Assembly (NCBI GenBank): GCA_002331625.1
Contig: DCZN01000001.1
Location: forward strand, 1-20,666
Direction: 5' to 3'
DNA: 20,666 nt
From: Nitrospira sp. UBA2083
GTDB taxonomy: Bacteria; Nitrospirota; Nitrospiria; Nitrospirales; Nitrospiraceae
Shown here: piece after piece, positions 11,501 through 17,112 of the stretch
How the letters are laid out: each line of letters begins with the position of its first letter
Numbering within the stretch: the first letter of the stretch is position 1
The notes under the pieces: model-generated
Databases searched by the model: none
What the model saw: only the letters and a program-made list of their open reading frames with translations
What the model was told of the DNA's origin: nothing
Translations under genes and position numbers: made by a program

Positions 11501-12052
11501 GAAACAGGCATGGGGCTGAGGATGTTCAAACGCGTTGGTCGCCTTCACCACTTCGCGGCTCGTGGGATCGACGTAGAAATGGCCCTGCGCCGGCCCCGAC
11601 AACCCATAGGCATAGTGAAGGCCTGTATTGAACCATTGGGGAGAATTGGGCGCGGCCATTTGATGTGCCAGCATGTAGCACATCTCATCATGAAAGGCCT
11701 CGGCATCCTCCGGAGCCTTGAAATACCCGTAGGCCCTCCCCCAATGGGTCCAGCATCCGGCCATGCGTTCAAAGACCTGACGGGCGTCCCGCTCCCCACC
11801 GAGCACCGGCTTGCCCTCCGCATCGACCAGCGGCTGCCCGTTCGGGTCGCGTTGAGGGACCCCGGCTTTTCGGAAGTACTTTTGCGCCAAAATATCGATG
11901 GCCAGCTGAGACCATGGCTCGGGAATATCGATCTGTTCGAGCTTAAATACGGTCGACCCGTCGGGGTTGCGAATCTCGGACGACCGTTTCACAAACGCCA
12001 GCCCCTCATAGGGGCTCACTCCACGACGGGTAAATCTCCGATCAATTCTCAC
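8516..12052 (-). CDS. nrdJ: vitamin B12-dependent (class II) ribonucleoside-diphosphate reductase
   Basis: This 1178-aa enzyme reduces ribonucleotides to deoxyribonucleotides, using adenosylcobalamin to make the active-site radical, and so works with or without oxygen. Seen in order: an N-terminal region, PHACFIQS (Cys183, one of the redox pair), the substrate-site motif NPCSE with Asn460, Cys462 and Glu464, [19 protein letters not shown], and a C-terminal zinc-ribbon-like tail with CPEC and CVSC that probably shuttles electrons to the active site. Length matches the long NrdJ form. The start is a GTG (12050-12052) with AGGAGG 7 nt upstream. Its promoter is overlaid by two NrdR-like boxes. 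No nrdAB or nrdDG is in the window. A cobalamin source or transporter must exist elsewhere. Confidence 0.97.
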   Translation of the reverse strand: MRIDRRFTRRGVSPYEGLAFVKRSSEIRNPDGSTVFKLEQIDIPEPWSQLAIDILAQKYFRKAGVPQRDPNGQPLVDAEGKPVLGGERDARQVFERMAGCWTHWGRAYGYFKAPEDAEAFHDEMCYMLAHQMAAPNSPQWFNTGLHYAYGLSGPAQGHFYVDPTSREVVKATNAFEHPQPHACFIQSIEDDLVNENGIMDLWVREARLFKYGSGTGTNFSKLRGDGEGLSGGGRSSGLMSFLKIGDRAAGAIKSGGTTRRAAKMVCLDLDHPDIEEFIDWKVIEEQKVAAMVTGSKICAQRLNAVLKACHTVDSTGALRPDLDQKTNSVLREALTLARRDLVPEAYIQRMFSYAQQGFTHFVFHEYDTNWDGKAYQTVSGQNSNNSVRIPNEFFAALEADGDWQLKRRTNGKVCKTIKARELWDRIAWAAWTCADPGTQYDTTINEWHTCPEDGRINASNPCSEYMFLDDTACNLASLNLTKFYTADGQFALDDFRHAVRLWTIALEISVLMASFPSRAIAEKSYQFRTLGLGYANLGTVLMRQGIPYDSPKALAICGAITSIMTGEAYSASAEMAAELSPFPGYAKNRESMLRVIRNHRRAAYQAPQADYEHLTIAPTGIRPEHCPPDMLLAARRAWDHALELGAAYGYRNAQVTVIAPTGTIGLVMDCDTTGIEPDFALVKFKKLAGGGYFKIINQSIPLALANLGYTDQQAQDVVRYCVGAQTLKGAPFINHDTLRQKGFDDAALDRLERSLAQAFEVQFAFNKFTLGEAFCIEKLGLTAAQLNETNFNMLKALGFTQEEIAAANDFCSGTMTIEGAPHLKAEHLAVFDCANRCGRIGQRSIAVDAHIRMMAAAQPFISGAISKTINMPADATFEDVKAAYLLAWKSMVKAVALYRDGSKLSQPLSASSDSGKAIETTAGVLEMAEKVTEKVMFRYLAKRRPLPSRRNGYTQKAIVGGHKIYLRTGEYDDGTVGEIFLDMHKEGAAFRSLMNCFAIAISLGLQHGVPLEEFVEAFVFTRFEPNGPVKLNDRIKMSTSIIDYIFRELAVTYLDRYDLAQVKEEDLRMDSMKKDDMDPECFEEEADIETLAKSSVVTEHLPIRRNGGKGNGHGNGHSIARQVEIMRETLTLTEIQNAKDAKIKGYEGDPCPECKQFTMVRNGTCLKCVSCGATSGCS

Positions 12053-12141
12053 GGGTAGCCCTCCTAGGAGAGGAAAAGGGTTATGACGATGTGTAGGTTA
12101 GAAGCCATCAGGTCTGTATGTTCGTTTCATTTCCAGTGAGG

Positions 12142-12189
12142 ACTCTACATATAGCTAGCATATTTTTTTGTCAACACCAAGTATTGTGG
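12142..12189. promoter_or_regulatory. paired NrdR-box-like operators over the nrdJ promoter
   Basis: ACACCAAGTATTGTGG (12174-12189) matches the known NrdR box, ACACWATATATTGTGT, at 12 of 16 positions. ACTCTACATATAGCTA (12142-12157) matches at about 10 of 16. Their spacing is 32 bp, three helical turns, as in known NrdR sites. One box abuts the -35 element and the other covers the -10. NrdR is the ATP/dATP-sensing repressor of ribonucleotide reductase genes, so repression of nrdJ when dATP is high is the natural reading. The second box is weak by itself; its spacing is what supports it. Confidence 0.6.
12146..12174 (-). promoter_or_regulatory. nrdJ promoter
   Basis: On the minus strand a perfect TTGACA (12169-12174) is followed by an A tract and either TATATG at 12148-12153 (15-bp spacer) or TATGTA at 12146-12151 (17-bp spacer). 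The start site would be near 12140, giving a leader of about 88 nt. That leader is too short for a cobalamin riboswitch, and no B12 box was seen. Confidence 0.6.
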
Positions 12190-12269
12190 ATGTTTGGGAA
12201 ATAAGAGGACAGGCTGTGAATAGTCGAGAGGTGAGTTGCAGAGCCTATTTGAATGCCCTAGTCACGAGG

Positions 12270-12278
12270 TTATCCACA
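12270..12278 (+). promoter_or_regulatory. DnaA box upstream of nrdJ
   Basis: TTATCCACA is a perfect copy of the strong E. coli R1-type DnaA box. It lies about 95 bp upstream of the nrdJ -35 element, in the gap between nrdJ and the DUF4359-like gene. A single 9-mer can occur by chance, but DnaA is known to control ribonucleotide reductase genes in E. coli, so its position is meaningful. No cluster of boxes or AT-rich unwinding region is present, so this is not an origin. Confidence 0.4.
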
Positions 12279-12331
12279 GAAAATTTGCTCAAAATAGCCA
12301 CGCAGCAGATGACCCCAGCCATTTTTTCTTT

Positions 12332-12703
12332 CTAAAAGGCCATTCGGCCGATCTTCAGCGTGGCTTCTTCAACACCTTCGAGTGGGATGAATCGCCCCCC
12401 GATCCCGAGCACGACGACGTTCGTCCCGACCACCTGTGTTTCGTACTGACTGAGAATGCCCCAGTTGTGTCTGGTTGTGCTCGGTCGAACCACCGACTCC
12501 AGCAATTTCTTGCTTTGTGATCGAAACACTTGCCGAATGAATTGTTGTTCCCGGGTCGATGTGGCCTGATCCATCCGGTCTATCGCGTTCCCTAATTCCT
12601 GTTCAACGAAACGCAAATAGTCGTCCATGGTGGGGTTTGACCATGCCAGACCGATCAAGATAATCAGTGCAACAACAATCATGCTCAAGCGAAGGAGACT
12701 CAT
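12332..12703 (-). CDS. small membrane-anchored protein, DUF4359-like
   Basis: From the ATG at 12701-12703 the product is 123 aa, with one N-terminal membrane helix (MSLLRLSMIVVALIILIGLAW) followed by NPTMDDYLRFVEQEL and a soluble domain ending IPLEGVEEATLKIGRMAF. The NP-x-x-x-x-Y segment after a single helix recalls DUF4359 proteins, but that is recall, not a search result. The frame is open upstream to a TTG at 12767-12769, but that codon falls inside the -35 box of the best local promoter, so the shorter start is preferred. Shine-Dalgarno support is weak for both. Function is unknown; topology suggests a periplasmic domain held at the inner membrane. It is divergent from the small membrane gene at 12838. 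Confidence 0.7.
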   Translation of the reverse strand: MSLLRLSMIVVALIILIGLAWSNPTMDDYLRFVEQELGNAIDRMDQATSTREQQFIRQVFRSQSKKLLESVVRPSTTRHNWGILSQYETQVVGTNVVVLGIGGRFIPLEGVEEATLKIGRMAF

Positions 12704-12740
12704 GGCGTTCGTCGGACCTTGCCCCTGAACTTTCTGTGAT

Positions 12741-12769
12741 GAAATACCCGAACCGGCCTGATTTGACAA
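12741..12769 (-). promoter_or_regulatory. candidate promoter of the DUF4359-like gene
   Basis: TTGTCA (12764-12769), a 17-bp spacer and TATTTC (12741-12746) on the minus strand would start transcription near 12734, giving a leader of about 30 nt to the ATG at 12703. Its -35 overlaps the -35 of the divergent promoter on the other strand. Confidence 0.35.
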
Positions 12770-12792
12770 ACAATTGTCGAGCCAATTAGCTT
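12763..12792 (+). promoter_or_regulatory. candidate promoter of the small three-helix membrane gene
   Basis: A perfect TTGACA (12763-12768) is followed by an 18-bp spacer and TAGCTT (12787-12792), a weak -10. The leader would be about 40 nt and includes the GGAGGA ribosome site. The inverted repeat GACAA-ACAA-TTGTC (12765-12778) overlaps both divergent -35 boxes and could be an operator. Confidence 0.35.
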
Positions 12793-12837
12793 AGCCCAAA
12801 TTCAGTTCACACGGTCTTATCCAGTCTGGAGGAAGCG

Positions 12838-13131
12838 ATGTTCGTCTGGAGTAAAAAACTGGTCGGGGTCCTGTTGGGCATATTCGTGCTGCTGTTAAGC
12901 ATCTTCCTCTTCCAAGGTCCGTCAGAAGCGACAAGCATCCTCAAGACACACACCACTCAATGGATCATCTTGAACTATGCTTGCCTGCTGGTCTGGCTGT
13001 TTGTCTGGATGATCGACCAAGGGCGTGTCCGCGGCAAGAACGTCTGGCTCTGGCTCGTGCCGTTCATCCTGGCTCCACTTCCCACCCTCATGATCTACGT
13101 GCTGTTCCTCCAACGACGACTATCTTCTTAA
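12838..13131 (+). CDS. small integral membrane protein with three helices
   Basis: This 97-aa product has three clear hydrophobic segments at about 7-27, 41-59 and 69-91, separated by short polar loops (one with DQGRVRGKN), and ends in LFLQRRLSS. The ATG has a good GGAGGA site 5 nt upstream. No family was recognised and no catalytic or binding motif is visible. The last 60 bp of the gene (13071-13130) are repeated, about 82% identical, at 14571-14630, where only the 3' end of a second copy remains. This gene appears intact. Codon use looks like the neighbours, so it is probably a genuine resident gene of unknown role. Confidence 0.7.
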   Translation: MFVWSKKLVGVLLGIFVLLLSIFLFQGPSEATSILKTHTTQWIILNYACLLVWLFVWMIDQGRVRGKNVWLWLVPFILAPLPTLMIYVLFLQRRLSS

Positions 13132-13250
13132 TCATACGGCGACCACTAGAAATCCAGCCTGTCCCTATTTTCACCCTATTTTCTCCTCTCAAGGTGAGAC
13201 AATCAACGTGATCGCCGTTACATGGATGCTGTCGCTCTTTCTTGTCCGGC

Positions 13251-13280
13251 TTGGCTCAAAACTCCGCTTTGGAGTAGAAT
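13251..13280 (+). promoter_or_regulatory. promoter of the antitoxin gene with internal inverted repeat
   Basis: TTGGCT (13251-13256), an 18-bp spacer and TAGAAT (13275-13280) form a good promoter whose -10 ends 6 nt before the ATG of the antitoxin, so the mRNA would be leaderless. Between the boxes lies a perfect 5-bp inverted repeat, ACTCC-GCTTT-GGAGT (13261-13275), placed where an autorepressor would bind. Confidence 0.5.
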
Positions 13281-13286
13281 ACGCGC

Positions 13287-13511
13287 ATGAGCCTGAAGGA
13301 ACTTGAAGCCGAGGCCTTGAAGCTCGACCCAAAATCGCGCGCTCACTTGGCGGGAAAGCTGTTGGAGAGCTTGGAAAATCTTTCCGAAGAGGAAAATACA
13401 CGACTTTGGGCTGAGGAGGCTCAGCGCAGAGACGTGGAACTGGATATGCATCCAGTTTCCGGCACTTCCGCGAAGGACGTCCTCCGGGAGGCGCGGGCCA
13501 AGCTGAAGTGA
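13287..13511 (+). CDS. addiction module antitoxin (putative addiction module component family)
   Basis: This 74-aa protein opens MSLKELEAEALKLDPKSRAH and contains ALKLDPKSRAHLAGKLLESL and LWAEEAQRRDVEL, the recognisable pattern of the short unstable antitoxins in the TIGR02574/PF09720 family. These normally precede and neutralise a RelE/ParE-type toxin. There is no Shine-Dalgarno; the start is immediately after a promoter, consistent with a leaderless message. The expected toxin start codon follows at once (ATG 13512-13514, TGA of the antitoxin at 13509-13511), but that toxin is broken by a mobile element. The antitoxin is therefore an orphan unless it protects against a toxin coded elsewhere. 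Its own frame is intact and of normal length. Confidence 0.85.
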   Translation: MSLKELEAEALKLDPKSRAHLAGKLLESLENLSEEENTRLWAEEAQRRDVELDMHPVSGTSAKDVLREARAKLK

Positions 13512-13604
13512 ATGGAGCGAGTCTCCTACCATCGACTAGCTCGCCGGGTCGATAAAAGGGGTCGGGAGTCGTTTATTTCAATGATCGCTCGAAACCACCG
13601 ATGA
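13512..13604 (+). pseudogene. RelE/ParE-like toxin, truncated by REP/RAYT element
   Basis: Directly after the antitoxin stop, an ATG opens a 30-codon frame. Its first 12 residues, MERVSYHRLARR, match the usual start of toxins paired with this antitoxin family. From about 13552 the sequence is the left end of the mobile element, so the later residues (from VDKRG on) are not toxin, and a TGA follows at 13602-13604. The catalytic core of a RelE fold, about 80 more residues, is missing, and no remainder was found on the right side of the element. It cannot be functional. Confidence 0.7.
13552..13569 (+). repeat. left REP-like end of the RAYT element
   Basis: ATAAAAGGGGTCGGGAGT, the exact reverse complement of the right end at 14548-14565. 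The GGGGTCGGGAGT core is the part likely recognised by the transposase. It lies inside what was the toxin gene. Confidence 0.8.
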
Positions 13605-13832
13605 TTGTCTTCCGTTGAACTCCTACCACCAACCCCTCTTCCACCTTCATCTCAATCCAATATCGCAAACACCTCTCGACGCCTCTCTCCTCGTTCCACC
13701 ATCAGGCCATGGAGCAGCACCGTGCCTACCCCTGAGTTCTTTCGTGGTCTTCGTGAATGAGGAGCCTACCGTACCATGGCCGAGAATAATTCTGTAGAAA
13801 ATGCGGTGATGTTTAGACGATGAAGCAGCAGG

Positions 13833-14504
13833 TCACGACCCTTTGGGACGCCCCGGCGACCGGATGGTTGCTTCCAGTCCAAACCGTTTGACCATCCGCC
13901 GCACCCAGCTTTCATCTCCAAACGGACGCCCCCGCTGCACACTGACCCGCAACGCTTCCAACTCTGATGCACTGTGTGGGCGGTTAACCCATTGTAGCCA
14001 ATCACGGGGCTGCTCCATCGGCCAGTCGCTGAGCCAGGAACGGAGGTGGGGGTTGTCCTGCGTGCGCCGCCACAGGCTCGACCAGCGCCACGCCTCCGCC
14101 CGCTCTACCAACTTCGCTCGCAAGGCATTACGCTCCACATAGCGCGCGACCGTGAGAAAATGTTCGTCCGTCTGCACGGCGAAGGACTTAAAGCGACCCT
14201 GATAGACGGGACCGGTGCCCGCCGTGTGGTGATGCGCATGCCAGCGTTGCGTATGGGTGACGGTCACCCAACGAAGCACTTCTGACAGATCTCCATCTTG
14301 CTGAGGCCAAAGCACGAGATGCCAGTGATTGGGCATGAGGCAATAGGCCGCGACGCGGATCCGTGTTCGATCGACCGCCTCGGCTAGGATCTGCTCAAAT
14401 GCCGCATAGTCGCTGGGCTGCTCAAACAACGGCAGCCGCCCCACGCGGCGGTTCAACACATGATAGGCCAAGGCGCCAGCGGCGAGTCTCGGGCGGCGGG
14501 GCAT
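13833..14504 (-). CDS. REP-associated tyrosine transposase (RAYT, IS200-like Y1 family)
   Basis: This 223-aa protein has the single-strand DNA HUH nuclease motif NHWHLVLWP (His60, His62) and the catalytic tyrosine in RYVERNALRA (Tyr122), with the typical start MPRRPRLAAGALAYHVLNRR and the VYQGRFKSF segment. Such enzymes nick and join REP sequences; RAYTs are usually single-copy and domesticated, spreading REP sites rather than moving as full insertion sequences. The frame is intact and all key residues are present, so it may be active. The ATG at 14502-14504 has no Shine-Dalgarno but lies 7 nt after a -10 box. The promoter begins at the element's own right REP end, so the gene carries its own expression signal. 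Confidence 0.92.
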   Translation of the reverse strand: MPRRPRLAAGALAYHVLNRRVGRLPLFEQPSDYAAFEQILAEAVDRTRIRVAAYCLMPNHWHLVLWPQQDGDLSEVLRWVTVTHTQRWHAHHHTAGTGPVYQGRFKSFAVQTDEHFLTVARYVERNALRAKLVERAEAWRWSSLWRRTQDNPHLRSWLSDWPMEQPRDWLQWVNRPHSASELEALRVSVQRGRPFGDESWVRRMVKRFGLEATIRSPGRPKGS

Positions 14505-14511
14505 GATACGC

Positions 14512-14541
14512 TTTGTACCGAAACAGCGATTCGGCTGTCAA
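14512..14541 (-). promoter_or_regulatory. promoter of the RAYT transposase
   Basis: On the minus strand a perfect TTGACA (14536-14541), an 18-bp spacer and TACAAA (14512-14517) end 7 nt before the ATG, predicting a leaderless message. The spacer contains a 5-bp hairpin (CCGAA/TTCGG). The -35 is only 6 bp from the right REP end, so REP binding and promoter use may interfere. Confidence 0.5.
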
Positions 14542-14547
14542 GAAACT

Positions 14548-14565
14548 ACTCCCGACCCCTTTTAT
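14548..14565 (-). repeat. right REP-like end of the RAYT element
   Basis: Perfect 18-bp inverted copy of 13552-13569. It lies 6 bp before the fragment of the second small membrane-protein gene at 14571. Confidence 0.8.
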
Positions 14566-14570
14566 TTTTT

Positions 14571-14631
14571 GCCCCCCCTTCCCAAGCTCATGATCTTCGT
14601 CCTCTTCCTTCAACGACGATTGTCTTCTTAG
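14571..14631 (+). pseudogene. 3'-end fragment of a second copy of the small membrane-protein gene
   Basis: Aligning 13071-13130 with 14571-14630 gives 49 identical bases of 60 with no gap, at an offset of exactly 1,500 bp. The fragment still reads LPKLMIFVLFLQRRLSS and a TAG stop, against LPTLMIYVLFLQRRLSS in the intact gene. Homology stops abruptly next to the right REP end, so the 5' part was removed by the mobile element or by a deletion at it. No start or promoter remains. Protein-level conservation suggests the second copy was once functional. Confidence 0.65.
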
Positions 14632-15084
14632 TCAATCTTCCTTTCCATGCAGGTCCAGGAACTGAACTGCACCATCGTGTGTAATGGTAAGAATCCACTT
14701 GAAGGAAGCATCAAATATGTCTAAGTCGTCTGGTCCTGGATACCAAATATCGTCCAGGTACTTGTCTATGTCGGCAAATGCCATTTCATCAATTTGGCCG
14801 TATCGATACCAATTCAGATAAACAATTTCCTGAGGCTTGATATTCAAACTGGCGAGAACGGATGACAGTCGAAAATCACTTCGTTCGGCATTATACCCCT
14901 CTACTAGCTCCTCCCTCGTGTCAATCTCTTTGACCAAATCAAGAGGTTCGACTGAAGAAAAACCCAATAACTTGGCAACGTTTTCACGGATCCTATGCAT
15001 TTCACCTTCGCTCAAGGACCGGTAGCACGGAAATTGTTTTCCAGGATTATCCCTTTCAAAGTACTCTATCTTGAATTGATCCAT
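14632..15084 (-). CDS. hypothetical protein, acidic, AT-richer than neighbours
   Basis: This 150-aa product begins MDQFKIEYFERDNPGKQFPC and is rich in Asp, Glu and aromatics, with no signal peptide and no membrane helix, so it is probably cytoplasmic. No family was recognised. Its small, acidic, soluble shape and the motif FDASFKWILTITHDGAVQFLDL recall immunity-type or SMI1-like proteins, but no specific motif supports this. Base composition is clearly lower in GC than the flanking genes, which together with the nearby mobile element suggests horizontal acquisition. A weak purine-rich stretch (AAAGAGAAAAG) precedes the ATG. Its stop codon directly abuts the stop of the membrane-gene fragment on the other strand. 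Confidence 0.6.
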   Translation of the reverse strand: MDQFKIEYFERDNPGKQFPCYRSLSEGEMHRIRENVAKLLGFSSVEPLDLVKEIDTREELVEGYNAERSDFRLSSVLASLNIKPQEIVYLNWYRYGQIDEMAFADIDKYLDDIWYPGPDDLDIFDASFKWILTITHDGAVQFLDLHGKED

Positions 15085-15136
15085 ACACTTTTCTCTTTAG
15101 CAGCTGCTTTGAACATCACCACAACGCTTGTCATAG

Positions 15137-16423
15137 TCACTTTGTAACCGGCGAGGCGTCCGGTTCCAGAACAGAGGGTTGGCCGACGCCATTCTGTTCC
15201 GGCTCAAGCGAACGCCGGATCCGCCAGACTGCCCAGAGGCCCGGTAGAGCCACCACCACGGTCAAGGCAAAAAATTGCGTCCATCCGACCAAGGCGACGA
15301 TATCCGCCGATGGACGACCCGCAAAGACCCGTCCCAACGCTTCCAGCGACGACAGCAGCGCGAACTGAGTCGCCGTATACCGAGGATCGCAGAGTGACAT
15401 CACCAACGCCACAAACGCCGCCGTGCCCATTCCCCCTGTCACATTCTCAATTACGACTGCCGCCGTCAGAGCGGTAGGATCCTTGCCGACCAAGGCCAGG
15501 ACTACAAAACCAAGGTTTGAGACGGCCTGCAAGACTCCGAAGAGCAAGAGCGATCGCACAAGCCCTGATCTGGTCATGAGGAGTCCACCAACGAAGGCTC
15601 CTAGCAATGTGGCAAAAATCCCGAGCCCCTTCACAGCGCCTACCTCCGTCGAAGAAAAGCCCAACCCTCCGATCAGAAAGGCAGTCTGAAGTGCCGACGC
15701 AAAGGCATCTCCGAGCTTGTACAGGACGATCACGGCCAAGAACCCCAATGCCGTGGGCCTGGAAAAGAATTCCGCCAGTGGTGCACCGACTGCTTCTTTC
15801 AAACTCTTTGGCGCCTCAGCGACAAACGTGGGACTGGGACTAACCAAGACAATCACCACTCCCGCAACCATGATAGCTGCCATCGCGAGATAGGTCATCT
15901 GCCAGCCGACATAGTCAGCAAGCGCCAGCGCGCCGGCTCCGGAGGCCAAGAGCGCGATTCGATACCCATTCACCCACACTGCCGCGCCCAATCCACGTTC
16001 GTGAGGCTGGAGCGTGTCCGTTCGATAGGCATCGAAGACAATGTCCAGCGACGCAGCCAGAAATGCGACCAACACGGCATAAGCCGCCAGCCATCCGGGA
16101 TGCAGCTTAGGATTGGTCGCCGCCATGAGCCCAAGGCCGGCTGCCACACACAATTGGGTCAGGACCATCCAGCCGCGACGCCGTCCCAACCAGGGAGGGA
16201 CCACACGATCCATCACTGGAGCCCACAGAAATTTGAGCGTATAGGGAAGGCCAACCAGTGTGAAAATACCAATTGTCTTGAGATCGACCCCTTCGACCGT
16301 GAGCCATGCTTGTAGGGTACCGGACGTGAGCGCAAGCGGGAGACCGGACACGAAACCCAACGGCAGCATCACGAGGAGCCGCCGATTTATAAGACTGGCA
16401 AGGTCAAAAGAACCTTGTTTCAT
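15137..16423 (-). CDS. ampG: AmpG-like muropeptide MFS permease
   Basis: This 428-aa major facilitator protein has about 12 hydrophobic helices and AmpG-type motifs: GFVSGLPLALTSGTLQAWL near the start, FLWAPVMDR, SLDIVFDAYRTD and ENVTGGMGTAAFVALVMSLCDPRYTATQFALLSSL. AmpG imports N-acetylglucosaminyl-anhydromuramyl peptides from the periplasm for peptidoglycan recycling. The C-terminal tail after the last helix (about 25 residues) is polar and poorly conserved. Start ATG at 16421-16423 has only a weak GAAAG upstream, and no convincing promoter was seen in the 154-bp gap. No ampR, ampC or nagZ is adjacent, so a role in beta-lactamase control cannot be claimed. With RlpA and the LysM lipoprotein it makes three cell-wall genes in the window. 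Confidence 0.88.
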   Translation of the reverse strand: MKQGSFDLASLINRRLLVMLPLGFVSGLPLALTSGTLQAWLTVEGVDLKTIGIFTLVGLPYTLKFLWAPVMDRVVPPWLGRRRGWMVLTQLCVAAGLGLMAATNPKLHPGWLAAYAVLVAFLAASLDIVFDAYRTDTLQPHERGLGAAVWVNGYRIALLASGAGALALADYVGWQMTYLAMAAIMVAGVVIVLVSPSPTFVAEAPKSLKEAVGAPLAEFFSRPTALGFLAVIVLYKLGDAFASALQTAFLIGGLGFSSTEVGAVKGLGIFATLLGAFVGGLLMTRSGLVRSLLLFGVLQAVSNLGFVVLALVGKDPTALTAAVVIENVTGGMGTAAFVALVMSLCDPRYTATQFALLSSLEALGRVFAGRPSADIVALVGWTQFFALTVVVALPGLWAVWRIRRSLEPEQNGVGQPSVLEPDASPVTK

Positions 16424-16577
16424 GGACTTTCATTCGTTCGAGCGTGGGTCCAGCGGGATAGACCTATATACGGCATCGGGACGATCGTGAGCTGCAACGC
16501 AGAATACCATCGGACCCGGTTATGACTCAGCAGAATCACAAAATATGCGGGGGCGACCTCATCGGTTGGCACTGCAA

Positions 16578-16979
16578 CTAACAGGGTTGTCCGTTGAACA
16601 GACAAGGTTTATACCGCGAGATATCGAAGTCGGTATTTTCCTGATACACCCGTTCATTCCCGTTGACCCCATCCTGCTCCGGATCGTTCCACATCGTATG
16701 GTTCCACCAGTAAAACAGCGGCTGTTCCTCGGTCTTGTAGACCGGATTCCCATAACTGCTGCGAGAATATTCCTGAACCAACCGGCCCGTCACATAGTCA
16801 ATCTGGCCGTTACCATGGAGGGAATACAACATGATAAAGAGGCGGGCTTCATGGTCATACAGTTCATCGACGCGGGTATTGAGGTCCGGCTCCGTAGGGA
16901 GAACATCTGCGCTCCGGGCGGTCTTAGGAGGGGTCCAGAGCATGCACAAGAGAACAAAGAGAAGTGCCGGCAGGCGCAT
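16578..16979 (-). CDS. small secreted protein of unknown function
   Basis: This 133-aa product has a standard signal peptide (MRLPALLFVLLCMLWTPPKT, likely cut after Ala24 in ARSA) and a mature domain of about 109 residues rich in Asp, Glu, Asn, Tyr and Trp. Segments such as LHGNGQIDYVTGR and NDPEQDGVNGNE resemble half of a calcium-binding loop, though the first liganding position is not conserved. A pair of Cys near the end (126 and 133) could form a disulfide. No family was recognised. The ATG at 16977-16979 is preceded by a weak AGGTAG. It is divergent from mtaB and lies upstream of ampG on the same strand, 154 bp apart. Confidence 0.65.
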   Translation of the reverse strand: MRLPALLFVLLCMLWTPPKTARSADVLPTEPDLNTRVDELYDHEARLFIMLYSLHGNGQIDYVTGRLVQEYSRSSYGNPVYKTEEQPLFYWWNHTMWNDPEQDGVNGNERVYQENTDFDISRYKPCLFNGQPC

Positions 16980-17074
16980 AGCTACCTATTACTCCGAGGT
17001 GTTGAACTAATTCCCCGTCTCTCACCAGCACGTACTAAGAGAGTGGCCATGGATATAACTGGCCTTCCCCAACC

Positions 17075-17104
17075 TTGCCGGAAGATGCATGCCCTCCCTA
17101 TAAT
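17075..17104 (+). promoter_or_regulatory. promoter of the mtaB-miaB operon (leaderless)
   Basis: TTGCCG (17075-17080), an 18-bp spacer and a perfect TATAAT (17099-17104) end 8 nt before the mtaB ATG at 17113. Transcription should therefore start at or within two bases of the start codon. No Shine-Dalgarno precedes that ATG. Confidence 0.6.
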
Positions 17105-17112
17105 GCCCCGTT

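Larger units (their letters stand above)
13552..14565. mobile_element. REP/RAYT element: transposase between inverted REP ends
   Basis: The element is about 1,014 bp, bounded by perfect 18-bp inverted repeats (13552-13569 and 14548-14565), and carries one transposase on the minus strand. Similarity continues inward for several more bases with one or two mismatches. Ends containing GGGGTCGGGAGT are typical sites of REP-associated tyrosine transposases. The left end cuts the toxin gene and the right end abuts a gene fragment, so insertion was accompanied or followed by loss of DNA. The 228 bp between the truncated toxin frame and the transposase stop (13605-13832) hold no supported gene. No target-site duplication was identified. 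Confidence 0.75.

Noticed and set aside
12053..12145. Cobalamin riboswitch in the nrdJ leader
   Set aside because: Considered because the enzyme needs adenosylcobalamin, but the predicted leader is only about 88 nt and no B12 box was found.
12236..12331. Replication origin suggested by the DnaA box
   Set aside because: Only one box, no cluster, no AT-rich unwinding element and no dnaA or dnaN nearby.
12310..12352. Terminator hairpin at the end of the DUF4359-like gene (GGCC-GAAT-GGCC then TTTT)
   Set aside because: The stem is only 4 bp and the T run is short and part of the stop codon region; too weak to call.
13615..13797. 60-aa frame inside the RAYT element
   Set aside because: Low-complexity Pro/Leu/Ser/His composition with no start signals; not coding.
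16424..16577. Promoter for ampG
   Set aside because: TATATA-like and TATTCT-like boxes exist but none has an acceptable -35 at 15-19 bp.
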